Notes: a model not told the origin generated them from the sequence alone. A stretch of DNA of 37,797 nt from Nostoc punctiforme NIES-2108 (GCA_003326195.1 LXQE01000107.1:2271-40067); one strand, 5' to 3'; shown: positions 18,153 to 27,081, counted from the stretch's first letter. Translations and numbers: made by a program.

Positions 18153-19784
18153 TCAACGACGTAATAGAAGTTTTAAAAACATTTCTAAGAATTTATTCAT
18201 CCAAGTTTTTAAACCTTCTGTCTCAGATTTTTGATGTGTGGCTAAGTTTCGTAATATGTCTAACTTCAGCTTTTCGTACTCTGCTTTTAGAATATTTTTG
18301 GCTTGACTCGGCAAAATAAATTCATTTGACTGTTGACTCATATCTAACCAATCTACAAGTTGTTGACGCTGTTTAGCCGTGAGGTTTAAAGTCGTTACAT
18401 GAGAGCAATGAGTTGGATCTTCTAGGGGAAAAAATAGTAAATGATAGTAACCTACTTCTGCTAAACTACGTGCTATATTTTGACCCTTATTATCTTTTAG
18501 ATCCAGAAAATAAGGTAGCCACTTAGTTGTAGAAGGTTGGGCATCATATAGTACTGTTACCCACAGTAGCATGGGGTATACATTCATTTTAGTAATAAAT
18601 TCAGTATCATGTATTTTATCCAAAAATTTTAGAATTTCTTGTTTGGGTAACATTGCCCAAAAAGTTGGTATAGGTCTTTGAGGAGTCTGTAGTAAATGGG
18701 GAAATCCAATTGGCGCAATTGGTTTATTCTTAGGCCAAATTTTCTGCAAACACTCTTTTTCTGATAATAAAGTTGCCGGTACTAATTGAACTGGAAGCGA
18801 GACTTTAATAATATCGGTACTATTATTAGAAATAACATTATTAACTTGATCATTAACTTTTGCTAAATCTTCTAATATTTGGTTTATATTCTGAGGGCGA
18901 TCGCTTACTTCTTTAGCTAAACAACTCATCAATATTTTTTCTAATATTTCCGGAATTTTAACTTGCGGATTTACTTCTTCAACTGTAGGTGGCATTTGAA
19001 AACGATGGGCTTGATACCAAGTACCAAAGGAGTTACTTTTTGTTTGAAATGGGTGTTTCCCTGTCAGCATCTCAAACATTAGTACTCCCAAACTATAAAT
19101 ATCAGAGCGGACATCTAGCAGTTTACGCCCTTCCATATGTTCTGGAGAACAGTAAGGCAAACTGCCAATAAAAGAATCGGTTAGGGTCATCCCACTTCGC
19201 TCTGTTAAAAACTTGGCAATACCAAAATCTAGGATTTTAACAATTTCACCTTTTTTACTATCTTCAGCGATAAATATATTTTCTGGTTTAATATCTCGGT
19301 GAACAATAGGATAAATCTCTCCTTTAAGGCTGATACCTTGGTGGGCACATTGCAAGCCTAAACAAATTTGATTACAAATTTCTAAAAACTTCGATATTGT
19401 CAAGGGTTGAATTTTTATAATTTGTTTGAGATTTTTTCCTTGGAGGTATTCCATTACATAAAATGGAGTTTTATCCTCAGTAACCCCATAACTTAAAATG
19501 CGAACAATATGTTTACTTTTGCGACCCAATTGAGCGCCAATAAAAATCTCTCTGGCAAAACGTTGGGACATTTGTTGGTTTGCCAAACTAAGTGATAATA
19601 TTTTGATTGCGATTGGCATACCGCCTTTAGCTGTATCTTCTGCTAAATAAACTCTACCCATCCCCCCTTTGCCAATCAAATCTCTGATTAAATATCGATT
19701 GTTTAAAAATTGTCCGATGTAATCGTCTAATTCTGCTTTTTGCCCTACCATACTCTCAATTTTATTTTCTGGCATAAAAATCAT
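18153..19784 (-). CDS. Serine/threonine protein kinase, paralogue of the adjacent kinase
   Basis: A 543-residue Hanks-type kinase with GKGGMGRV, IAIKIL, HRDIKPENI, DFGIA and YCSPEHM in order. The C-terminal region repeats the neighbour's unknown domain (IWPKNKPIAPIGFPHLLQTP, MLLWVTVLYD, KWLPYFLDL, LTAKQRQQLVDWL) and ends with a Leu/Lys/Arg-rich amphipathic tail (MNKFLEMFLKLLLRR) the paralogue lacks. ATGs at 19784 and 19775 are both possible starts. It is upstream of its paralogue and the two may be co-transcribed. The substrate is unknown. Confidence 0.88.
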   Translation of the reverse strand: MIFMPENKIESMVGQKAELDDYIGQFLNNRYLIRDLIGKGGMGRVYLAEDTAKGGMPIAIKILSLSLANQQMSQRFAREIFIGAQLGRKSKHIVRILSYGVTEDKTPFYVMEYLQGKNLKQIIKIQPLTISKFLEICNQICLGLQCAHQGISLKGEIYPIVHRDIKPENIFIAEDSKKGEIVKILDFGIAKFLTERSGMTLTDSFIGSLPYCSPEHMEGRKLLDVRSDIYSLGVLMFEMLTGKHPFQTKSNSFGTWYQAHRFQMPPTVEEVNPQVKIPEILEKILMSCLAKEVSDRPQNINQILEDLAKVNDQVNNVISNNSTDIIKVSLPVQLVPATLLSEKECLQKIWPKNKPIAPIGFPHLLQTPQRPIPTFWAMLPKQEILKFLDKIHDTEFITKMNVYPMLLWVTVLYDAQPSTTKWLPYFLDLKDNKGQNIARSLAEVGYYHLLFFPLEDPTHCSHVTTLNLTAKQRQQLVDWLDMSQQSNEFILPSQAKNILKAEYEKLKLDILRNLATHQKSETEGLKTWMNKFLEMFLKLLLRR

Positions 19785-20101
19785 TTATAAAAAATGTTAT
19801 TGGCAAAATACTTTAATTAAGTCTAGCTAATTATTAAATTTAAATCTAAGAGATATCCGAATTTTGAGAAAATTAATTATATGCTGTAAATATGCTTAAG
19901 CCCTCTGCAAAAGCTATTAAACATTGTGTAACATATTTATTAAGGAGTACGGTTGAGAAATTACACGTAAACTATAAATAAGCTAGATAAAGTTACCTAG
20001 TATATTCAGTGAATACACAGGATTAATCAGAAATAACTAAATAAAAGTCAAGTTGCGATATCTATTACGGGCTACGCCTAAGCACCTTTATTTCTGTGCA
20101 A
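19785..20101. other. Intergenic region with a dispersed repeat
   Basis: AT-rich DNA upstream of the kinase pair. Positions 20055-20083 (ending in ACGGGCTACGCCTAAGC) resemble a short dispersed repeat frequent in Nostoc-type genomes. No gene is seen. Confidence 0.5.
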
Positions 20102-21286
20102 TTAAAGCTTAAAATTTGGGAGTAACCGGCGTAATAATCTAATTAGCGGATTTTCAACTTTAAGTTTAAAGGCTAGTATCTGAGTGCGTTGTAGGGAGTT
20201 AAAATTATTATCGCTGATGAGAATTAATGATTGTTGACCATCCGCTAGTTTTGGGCCAAGAGTTAAGCCTTCGATATTGTCTAGCAGTACATCTAGTTTT
20301 CTCAAGTCTAACAACAGTTTTTTCTTAACTGGTTTAACATTTTTGAAATCAATTGCTAAAAGGCTATCAATATTATGAATGTCATCGGCTTCTTCTAAAG
20401 AAACCTGAAACAGGGAAATAGCAAATCCTAAACCAGTAAAAGATCGTTCTAAACTTAGGAAGTGTCCTTGATTATCGAGAGCAAGTAAATCGGGTAATCC
20501 ACTAGCGAATTTACCAATCAGATTCAAAAATGGTGCAACTGGTTCAGTTTGGTAAAGAAATTCCTTTTCTGGCTGATTGTTGAGCAAGTTGTATTGCAAA
20601 ATGCGGCAAGGACTACCGATGTTAGGTTTAGCTGCGACACCATCTTGAATTAGAGCATTTTCGGTGGCTGTGAACAGATGCTTATTATCGGGTGCGATGG
20701 TGAGGCTTTCAAAAGCTAAATTGTTGCGTATACCTTTTTGATTAGTTTTATCTGGTAAAAATTTATTTGGTATGGAGAGTGTTGCAATTTCTCTGCCAGA
20801 ATATAGTGAGAACTCTTTAATAAAAGGATTAATTAATTTTGTAGCATCGCCTTCAGAAGAAACAAACACAGTTGCTTTATTAGTTAATGCAATACCTTCT
20901 GTATCAGTTTCACCAGGGAGAAATATTTTACCATTTTCATTTAATAATGTAGTAAGGCTGAATGGAATAATTCCACCTTTTTCTAGTAAACCTTTACTTA
21001 AGTCGATTTTTAAAGTGTATAAATGGGTGGCAGCTTTTTGCCCACGCTCATCGGAAATAGCGTAATAAAGGTTATTTTTGGAATTATATGTAATTCCAGA
21101 TAAACCTCCTACTTCAGTATTTTGAAAAATTAAACCTTTCGGTAAGGTATCTTCACCGATAAATTCTATGCTACTTATTTCAACACCATTTGATGCTAAG
21201 TTTGTGAATATAATGCTAATAATTGTAATCAAAATTAAAAAGAACCATATTTGTGGAAGTACGAAGATTTTTTTAATTAGCTGCAT
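20102..21286 (-). CDS. Esterase-like phytase-family protein, exported or membrane-anchored
   Basis: A 394-residue protein with an N-terminal hydrophobic segment (IWFFLILITIISIIFT, about 13-28), a signal peptide or anchor. The remainder looks like the phytase-like beta-propeller family: GLSGITYNSKNNLYYAISDERG near residue 59, FLPGETDTEGIAL, NLAFESLTIAPDNKHLFTATENAL, and LDNIEGLTLGPKLADGQQSLILISDNNF near the end. These EG/ES metal-site blocks are characteristic. It probably hydrolyses phosphate esters in the periplasm; the substrate is unknown. It stands alone, followed by a long AT-rich gap upstream. Confidence 0.82.
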   Translation of the reverse strand: MQLIKKIFVLPQIWFFLILITIISIIFTNLASNGVEISSIEFIGEDTLPKGLIFQNTEVGGLSGITYNSKNNLYYAISDERGQKAATHLYTLKIDLSKGLLEKGGIIPFSLTTLLNENGKIFLPGETDTEGIALTNKATVFVSSEGDATKLINPFIKEFSLYSGREIATLSIPNKFLPDKTNQKGIRNNLAFESLTIAPDNKHLFTATENALIQDGVAAKPNIGSPCRILQYNLLNNQPEKEFLYQTEPVAPFLNLIGKFASGLPDLLALDNQGHFLSLERSFTGLGFAISLFQVSLEEADDIHNIDSLLAIDFKNVKPVKKKLLLDLRKLDVLLDNIEGLTLGPKLADGQQSLILISDNNFNSLQRTQILAFKLKVENPLIRLLRRLLPNFKL

Positions 21287-21862
21287 AGATTTTTTCGTTA
21301 AATCAATATTTGTAGGGACGTATAACTGTACCTGAGTTCAATGTAAAAAATAAGCTATGAATAGCTGTTCATAAGAGTTAGAGGTTTTTTTTAGGCTTGA
21401 GTGATTGTCAATAATTTTAAGCTATTGATAAATAATTGCTAGTTAACAACTTCAATAAATAAATTTTTTAACAAAATCCTAAGTAATATTACCAGTAACC
21501 ATCAATATCGTCCCAAAGCTCTGAGAATAAAGTAATTATTTCAGAGAGAGACGCCTTTCCAGACACCAACTTATATAAGGCGTATCTAGTAAAAATACAC
21601 TTTGCAACAGCGGATTCATTGTATAATTGCCAAGGTAATTTTGCTAAGATTTTTTAGGAATAATGCATTCCACTGGCACAAGGAACACAAAGGTGACTTT
21701 CATAGCGTTCATAGCGATTAAGCGTTACGTAAACAAATTGAGTATCTAGATACTAAGGAAGGAAAATTGCTACAATTAACGAAAAATATTGTATGTAAAT
21801 CAGGCAGCCTGAGACACACTATATCTCTTATAAAAAAAATAAATTTTACATAAATTAATATT
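21287..21862. other. Long intergenic region with a partial inverted-repeat element
   Basis: No gene is seen. Positions 21551-21589 (GCCTTTCCAGACACCAAC, then TTATATAAGGCGTAT) match the right end of the element at 24466-24590. The rest of that element is absent, so this is a remnant. The stretch marks the start of the AT-rich, low-HIP1 accessory region. Confidence 0.6.
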
Positions 21863-22390
21863 ATGTTGCAACCCCAAAAAGAATTAGAAACATTTTATCA
21901 AAATTATGATCCTTGGGATTATGAGACAACCCCACATGATCAGACAAGAAAAAGCATTATTTTAAGTGAAATTCCTCAACGGCAATACCAAAATGTTCTT
22001 GATATTGGTTGTGGTCATGGCTTTATCACACGCGAATTACCGGGTACACAGATAACAGGGTTTGATGTTTCAGCTAATGCTATAAATCATGCAAAACAAT
22101 TTGAATCAAATAGAATCAAATTCATGCAATCATCTATTTTTCAAATACCTAAGAATACACAAGATACTTATGATTTGATAACCATCACTGGGGTTTTGTA
22201 TTCGCAGTATATTGGAAAATCGGTAAATTTAATATATAAGATTGTAGACCGTATTTTGAGAGAAGATGGTATTTTGCTGTGTTGTCATATAAACGATTGG
22301 TACATAGTCCGTTTCCCATACCTAATGTTAGATTGTTATTATTTTTCATATAGAGATTATACGCAAAAATTAGAGGTTTATATTAAATGA
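21863..22390 (+). CDS. SAM-dependent methyltransferase, class I
   Basis: A 175-residue protein with the SAM-binding motif I VLDIGCGHGFITREL near residue 48, then GFDVSANAINHAK (motif II), FDLITITGVLYSQYIG (motif IV region) and LREDGILLCCHIN. This arrangement fits the NodS-like/Methyltransf_25 type. At 175 residues it lies at the short end for the fold. Its stop overlaps the next start as ATGA, so it is co-translated with a deacetylase-glycosyltransferase and probably acts on a cell-surface glycan; the specific substrate is unknown. Confidence 0.85.
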   Translation: MLQPQKELETFYQNYDPWDYETTPHDQTRKSIILSEIPQRQYQNVLDIGCGHGFITRELPGTQITGFDVSANAINHAKQFESNRIKFMQSSIFQIPKNTQDTYDLITITGVLYSQYIGKSVNLIYKIVDRILREDGILLCCHINDWYIVRFPYLMLDCYYFSYRDYTQKLEVYIK

Positions 22391-22467
22391 CAATTTTAAT
22401 GTATCACAAGATTTACTTAGAAAGTCCTACTATATGGTGAGTAACAGTAGATGATTTTTATAGACAA
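22387..22467 (+). pseudogene. 5' end of the deacetylase-glycosyltransferase gene, cut off by an in-frame TGA
   Basis: The ATG at 22387 overlaps the methyltransferase stop (ATGA) and opens MTILMYHKIYLESPTIW, the expected N-terminus of a polysaccharide deacetylase. A TGA at 22438-22440 (codon 18) interrupts it. Coding sense continues in the same frame (VTVDDFYRQMLELKHKK) into the long ORF downstream. The simplest explanation is a TGG to TGA nonsense change at a WW pair. Confidence 0.75.
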
Positions 22468-23919
22468 ATGCTTGAATTAAAGCATAAAAAAGTTGTTTAT
22501 TTAGATGAATACAATCCAAGTGACCCTGAACATATTGTAATTACATTTGATGATGTTTACAAGAACGTTTTAGATTATGCTGCACCTATCTTAGATGAAT
22601 TTAATTATCCATTGGAATTATTTGTAACTAGTGACTATATAGGTATAGATAATTCTTTTGATATAACAGAGCCGCAAGCGCAGTTTGCTAATTTGCAAGA
22701 GTTAGAGATTTTAGTTAAAAAGAATGGTAGGTTACAGTGGCATACCAAATATCATTGTGATTTAACGAATGAAGAAATAAAAATAAATTTGCTAGAGGAG
22801 TTAGAAGTTCCTGAAGAATTAGAAAAAATAGATGAAACTGGGTTTAAATGGTTTGCTTATCCCTACGGAAAATTTAATCAAAAAGTTATTGATAAAGTAA
22901 AATTTAAGTTTTGTGGAGCAGTCTCTTGTAACCAAGGTAACAATAACGATCTTTACCGATTGAATCGTATAACTGTCACTAATGAAACCACATTTAAAAA
23001 GGCTACTATAGCCGTTATTATCCCATCTTATAACTACGGAAGTTTTTTAGTTGAAGCCATTGAATCAGTACTGCGTCAAACTAGAATGCCTGATGAAATT
23101 TTAATTACAGATGATGCATCTACTGATGATACAAGTAAAATAGCTGAATTTTATCAAGAAACCCATTCTAATTTAATAAAAGTCAATATCAATGAAACTA
23201 ATTTAGGTGTAGTCAAACATTTTAACAAAGCTGTGTCATTAACGACATCAGAATATATTACCTTTTTGGGAGCTGATAATAGATATAGAAGTGATTTTAT
23301 TGAAAAAACATCACTTATATTGGATGCATCTCCAGATGTAGCGATCGCATATAGTGATTTTGCACTATTTGGAAAAAGAGCTAGACTCGTTTATGATTCT
23401 TTCCCAAAAGAAAGACGCGGATTAATTAAAAATGAAAAGTTTTTTATTATAAATTTTCCCGAATTTGATGAAGAGTCTAAACAAAACCTATTAAATATTG
23501 GCAATTTTATACATGGATCTTCAATGTTTAGACGTCAAGCTTTTGACGAGGTTAGAGGCTATCTTGAAAAGCCAAATACGCCTGAAGATTACGATTTATT
23601 TCGTAGGATTGTTAAAGCTGGGTGGAATGCAAAGAAAGCACCTTTTCCGCTTTTAGAATATAGGCAGCATTCAAAATACCAAGCTAATGTCCAGTTAAGT
23701 TCATTTTATGAATTACAATTTTACAAAAAAATGTTAGCGCAATCTCAGTCTAACTTGCAACAATCTCAGTCTAACTTACAACAATTGAAAACAAGTTTGC
23801 AACAGACCGAAGCAGAATTAGAAAAAGTCCAAAAGATAGTTATGGAAATGGAAAATAGTAATTTTTGGAAAATGAGGAAAAAATGGTTAAAGCTAAAGCA
23901 ATTATTGGAAGTAAAATAA
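22468..23919 (+). CDS. Polysaccharide deacetylase-glycosyltransferase family 2 fusion
   Basis: The open part spans 483 residues. The first ~170 are a NodB-type deacetylase: TFDD motif 1 near residue 26, WHTKYHCDL metal-binding motif 2 near 92, and FAYPYGKFN motif 3 near 129. The middle is a family 2 glycosyltransferase with an A-type fold (AVIIPSYNYGSF near 181, DDAST, GADNRYR, then EDYDLFRR). The C-terminus is a coiled coil containing a 21-base tandem repeat that encodes SQSNLQQ twice. The true start is probably 22387, now blocked by a TGA (separate entry). Initiation at the ATG 22468 would lose the first 27 residues, including MYHKI, so activity of the deacetylase half is uncertain. Likely role: surface polysaccharide assembly. 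Confidence 0.82.
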   Translation: MLELKHKKVVYLDEYNPSDPEHIVITFDDVYKNVLDYAAPILDEFNYPLELFVTSDYIGIDNSFDITEPQAQFANLQELEILVKKNGRLQWHTKYHCDLTNEEIKINLLEELEVPEELEKIDETGFKWFAYPYGKFNQKVIDKVKFKFCGAVSCNQGNNNDLYRLNRITVTNETTFKKATIAVIIPSYNYGSFLVEAIESVLRQTRMPDEILITDDASTDDTSKIAEFYQETHSNLIKVNINETNLGVVKHFNKAVSLTTSEYITFLGADNRYRSDFIEKTSLILDASPDVAIAYSDFALFGKRARLVYDSFPKERRGLIKNEKFFIINFPEFDEESKQNLLNIGNFIHGSSMFRRQAFDEVRGYLEKPNTPEDYDLFRRIVKAGWNAKKAPFPLLEYRQHSKYQANVQLSSFYELQFYKKMLAQSQSNLQQSQSNLQQLKTSLQQTEAELEKVQKIVMEMENSNFWKMRKKWLKLKQLLEVK

Positions 23920-23938
23920 TTAATAATATACGATTTTA

Positions 23939-24229
23939 ACCTCTAATGCTTGCATTCTTTTTCGGCGTTATGCTCTTGAAAAAGTAAGAGGTTACGAGGA
24001 AAAAATTTTTCTTTATGGAGAAGATGTAGAGCTTTATTATAGATTGCGAGATAATGGTTTCCGTATTAAATATTGCCCCTCACCTGTATGTTGGCATTAT
24101 ACTTATGAATACCCAAATCAAGTTAAAAGACTACAGTTTTTAGGTAGTACTGTGGCGAATAGTTATATAAGACTACGCTATGGTTCTTGGAAAGAAATAG
24201 CTGCTATAGCAATCCTAATTGAGTTGTGA
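23939..24229 (+). pseudogene. C-terminal fragment of a second family 2 glycosyltransferase
   Basis: The frame carries SNACILFRRYALEKVRGYEE, KIFLYGEDVELYYRLRDNG and CPSPVCWHYTY, the late part of a GT2 catalytic domain with its ED acidic pair. There is no start and no N-terminal nucleotide-binding half. The fragment begins about 20 bases after the preceding gene, so a deletion probably joined the two. Its last codons (from about 24205) and its stop are supplied by an inserted inverted-repeat element. Confidence 0.8.
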
Positions 24230-24329
24230 AAAATATAGATTAGGAAACGAACCGCCAAGGACGCCAAGGACGCAAAGGAAAGAAAGAAGAAAGAGAGATA
24301 TAATTTTCACGAATGATTTAGGACTGCTA
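24207..24329. mobile_element. MITE-like element, 123 bp, TA target duplication
   Basis: The ends TAGCAATCCTAATTGAGTT and (complement of the right end) TAGCAGTCCTAAATCATTC are inverted repeats. TA flanks both sides (24205-24206, 24330-24331), as for IS630/Tc1-type elements. The interior holds the core AACGAACCGCCAAGG followed by purine-rich sequence (24246-24298). It has no coding capacity and interrupts the glycosyltransferase fragment. Confidence 0.8.
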
Positions 24330-24330
24330 T

Positions 24331-24467
24331 ATCTATTCCAGAAGTAATGAATTTTTATCAAGAATTAACAACCTATGAGCGTACTACCTTATCTTCTACA
24401 GATCAAGCTAAATCTCATTGGAAATCTCTTTTGTTAAAATTTCGTCTGTCGAAATTATTATTATATT
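24331..24467 (+). pseudogene. Short coding-like remnant between two MITE-like elements
   Basis: The frame reads IPEVMNFYQELTTYERTTL, then a Ser/Lys-rich stretch ending in LSKLLLYY, with no start codon of its own. It may be the far C-terminus of the glycosyltransferase broken at 24204, but removing the 125-bp insertion would leave the two out of frame. Another small indel or a different origin is therefore needed. Confidence 0.4.
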
Positions 24468-24590
24468 ACGCCTTATGTGAATTAAAAATGCCCAAGCGAT
24501 AGCAAGGGTTTCAGGTTGTGTTTTAGCCAAGATATTTAACTATGTTGACGTATTTACGCCTTTCCAGATTCCAACTCACATAAGCCGTAT
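24466..24590. mobile_element. MITE-like element, about 125 bp
   Basis: ACGCCTTATGTGAATT at 24468 and the complement of AACTCACATAAGCCGT at 24573-24588 form imperfect terminal inverted repeats. There is no open frame. The right end recurs at 21551-21589. Flanking AT-rich sequence prevents a firm call of the target duplication. Confidence 0.7.
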
Positions 24591-24683
24591 ATTATTGATT
24601 TTAATACTCTGAAACGTAAAAATAATTTTTAGTTTAATAAAAATATCATACTAGAATTGCACTAAAGGGCTGAATACCAAATA

Positions 24684-25512
24684 ATGGCTTTTCATAAGAT
24701 TAATACTATTGATCTCAATGATGCGTTCGACCCAAAAAGCAATAACTTTAGTTTTCTTAGGATGCTGTATGCAGATTCAGCCAAAGGGCATCCACCAGTA
24801 CCACCAGCACAGTTGGCATTAGCAAGCATCTTGCAAGCGTACACAGGTGCTTCAGATGGCTGTTGCGATTGAAGCATTAAGCATGGACAGGCGTTGACAG
24901 TTAGTACTGGATTGCATAGATTGTGAAAATGCCCCTTTTTCTCAGGCGACACTGGTCAGATTTCGCACGGCGTTAATTATCCAAGGTCTTGACCGTAGAC
25001 TCATTGAGAGAACAGTAGAATTAGCAGAGCAAACGAAGGGTTTTGGTTCAAAACAGTTCCCCAAAAATATTTGTGCAACTTGTCCGTTCACGGAACGTTG
25101 TACTACTTCCAAAACTGGACGCAGTGTTTCTATCCATCCTGATGAGCCGTTATTCAGGGAACTACAACAACGTCAATTAACCCCTGCTGGTCGTGCCAAG
25201 CTTAGAGAACGTGTTGCTGTCGAGCATTTCTTATCTCATATTGGTCGGTGGCAAGGAGATCAAGCTCGTTACGTTGGTTCTCGCAAAAATCTATTTGACC
25301 TTCGCCCTACTGCCGTTGTCCATAATCCAATACGGTTCAGTTAAGGCTAAAACTCTGTTATCCAAGTCAATTTTTTAACGAACCGCCAAGGCGCAGAGGG
25401 CGCAGAGAGAAGAAAGAGAAGGAAAAAATTGCTTAACTGAACTGTATTGGTCCATAATCTTCATGTCCTTGCCAAAATTGTTACTAACACTACTGAGGAG
25501 TCTGCTACTTAA
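24684..25512 (+). pseudogene. IS1182-family transposase remnant
   Basis: The N-terminus (MAFHKINTIDLNDAFDP, then GHPPVPPAQLALASILQAY) is typical of IS1182-type transposases. The frame breaks near 24862 and shifts at least once more. Recognisable pieces continue (RRLIERTVELAEQTKGFGSKQ, then CATCPFTERCTTSKTG, RERVAVEHFLSHIGRWQGDQARYVGSRKN). The central catalytic part between about 25062 and 25066 is deleted, joining the N-terminal third directly to the cysteine-containing C-terminal part. A MITE-like element interrupts it at 25327-25450, and the reading resumes to a stop at 25510-25512. It is clearly inactive. Confidence 0.85.
25327..25450. mobile_element. MITE-like element, 124 bp, 8-bp target duplication
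   Basis: The ends CCAATACGGTTCAGTTAAG and (complement) CCAATACAGTTCAGTTAAG differ at one position. TCCATAAT flanks both sides (25319-25326 and 25451-25458) and was duplicated within the transposase reading VVHN. The interior carries the AACGAACCGCCAAGG core plus a purine-rich stretch (25377-25424), shared with the element at 24207-24329 even though the ends differ. Confidence 0.9.
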
Positions 25513-25620
25513 TTCTGATTACTGAATCGGTGTTCTATAAAGTCTGAGTGGATGTTCCTTTTACTTAGACTTTCCAAGACGTATTTCGAATTTGAAAACT
25601 TTTAGAAAATACGAAATTAC

Positions 25621-27081
25621 TTAAGCTCGTCGCAAACCATATTCATCTTGGAAAAAGTTGACGAGCCAATCTTTGACTTTATGGGTGGCGCGACAGTCAT
25701 CTTCATTGTAGCGTTGGATAATTTCTAGTAAGGTACGATCGCCTGTTTCTAACCATTGATCGTACCAGTAAATGCACTTAGCACCACTGGCTTCTTTATC
25801 ACGCCACTCAAATCCTATCCAACGAGCGATCGCTTTCAAGGCATAGCTTTCTACGGGCAATGCTACACTTTGGGTTAATTGTTCATACACATCCACAAAT
25901 CGATTCAGTACAGGACGCACTAAGGAGTGTGGAGTGCCGTAAAGTTTTGCTAACCGTTTAACTGTATCAAACTCGTAGACACAAAAATGATAAATTGGCG
26001 CTTCGGGATATTGCCAAACCAAATCCAAAAATTGCTGCCAAACTAATTCTTCATCTTCTGGTTTGTCTGCCAAAAAGGAATAAAATTGTTCTGTATTAGC
26101 TTGTCTATTAACAACCAAAACCCCTAATAGATAATCTAAATCTAAGTCTGGCTGGGCTTCAATATCAAAATAAAGCTCTATGGGCGCTGTGAATGTAATC
26201 TCTTCTGTTGGTAGCGGGTAGGGTAAAATTAACGGTCGTTTTTCTAGTGCAGATTGAGCTTGCACTACCAATTTGGGCGCTACTTGGCTGTCAAAACCAA
26301 GCAGGTTTTCTAAGCTGTTAGGACTGATGTTAGCGAGAGATTCCAGTGTGGTAATGTCTAAGGCTTGGAGTTGAGTGTAGCGAAGGGGTGTTACACCTGG
26401 TAGCAGTGAGAGATGTTTTTCAGATTGAGCGATCGCATAACATTCACTATACCAATGGCAAAAATTGCACTTTTGGCGAGAAATAAACACCTCTGGCGGA
26501 TTCGGTGACTCTAAAACTTGAATAAACTCCTCCAGAATCTGCTGCATCCGTGGTGTCCATTTGCCCAGATCCACTGCATAATTCTTATTTTTGGTTCGTA
26601 ATATGAGTGAAGCTGTTTCAGGCGCAACTCCCTGCACTGTTGCCAACACTTGGGCATGAAATGCAGCGACAACCTGATATTCTTGCTTAGGGCGCTTACC
26701 CAGTTCAATATTCGCCGGGACATAGATCCAATCTCCAAAATTTGATTGTCCTGGTTGTTTCACGAGTAAATCTGGACGACTTAGCAGGGTGTCTGCTTCA
26801 GAATAATTTGCTAACAGTACTCCTTTATAGATGTACTCAACCCCACGCTGCATCAATTCTAAAGTTGCCTTCTCTGCCTTTTCCCAGTTTCCATAAGAAT
26901 AATCTGGTTGGTGATAAGTTATTTGTGCCAAAGCACTCAACTGATGAGCGATTTTGTCCTGTTGGAGTTTCCGTAGCAACTCATTAGGGGCATCGCGCTG
27001 ACTTTTGTCACCGTGGATATCTAGAAAAGGTCGGCGTTTACAGCGTTGGTATTGCAGTAGGAGTTCAGCATTAATTAGCAT
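25621..27081 (-). CDS. TM0106-family RecB-like nuclease
   Basis: A 486-residue protein. The first ~215 residues are a RecB/Cas4-like PD-(D/E)XK nuclease: C14 in QRCKRRPFLD, SRPDLLVK near 100 (catalytic Asp), IELGKRPK near 124 (Glu/Lys), and CNFCHWYSEC near 204, the three cysteines that with C14 could hold an iron-sulfur cluster as in Cas4/AddB. A helix-hairpin-like middle (LPGVTPLRYTQLQALDITTLESL) follows. The second half is an RNase H-like 3'-5' exonuclease-type domain: LYFDIEAQPD near 306, HFCVYEFD, and NEDDCRAT near 466. The biological role is not established. No cas genes are nearby. Confidence 0.85.
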   Translation of the reverse strand: MLINAELLLQYQRCKRRPFLDIHGDKSQRDAPNELLRKLQQDKIAHQLSALAQITYHQPDYSYGNWEKAEKATLELMQRGVEYIYKGVLLANYSEADTLLSRPDLLVKQPGQSNFGDWIYVPANIELGKRPKQEYQVVAAFHAQVLATVQGVAPETASLILRTKNKNYAVDLGKWTPRMQQILEEFIQVLESPNPPEVFISRQKCNFCHWYSECYAIAQSEKHLSLLPGVTPLRYTQLQALDITTLESLANISPNSLENLLGFDSQVAPKLVVQAQSALEKRPLILPYPLPTEEITFTAPIELYFDIEAQPDLDLDYLLGVLVVNRQANTEQFYSFLADKPEDEELVWQQFLDLVWQYPEAPIYHFCVYEFDTVKRLAKLYGTPHSLVRPVLNRFVDVYEQLTQSVALPVESYALKAIARWIGFEWRDKEASGAKCIYWYDQWLETGDRTLLEIIQRYNEDDCRATHKVKDWLVNFFQDEYGLRRA

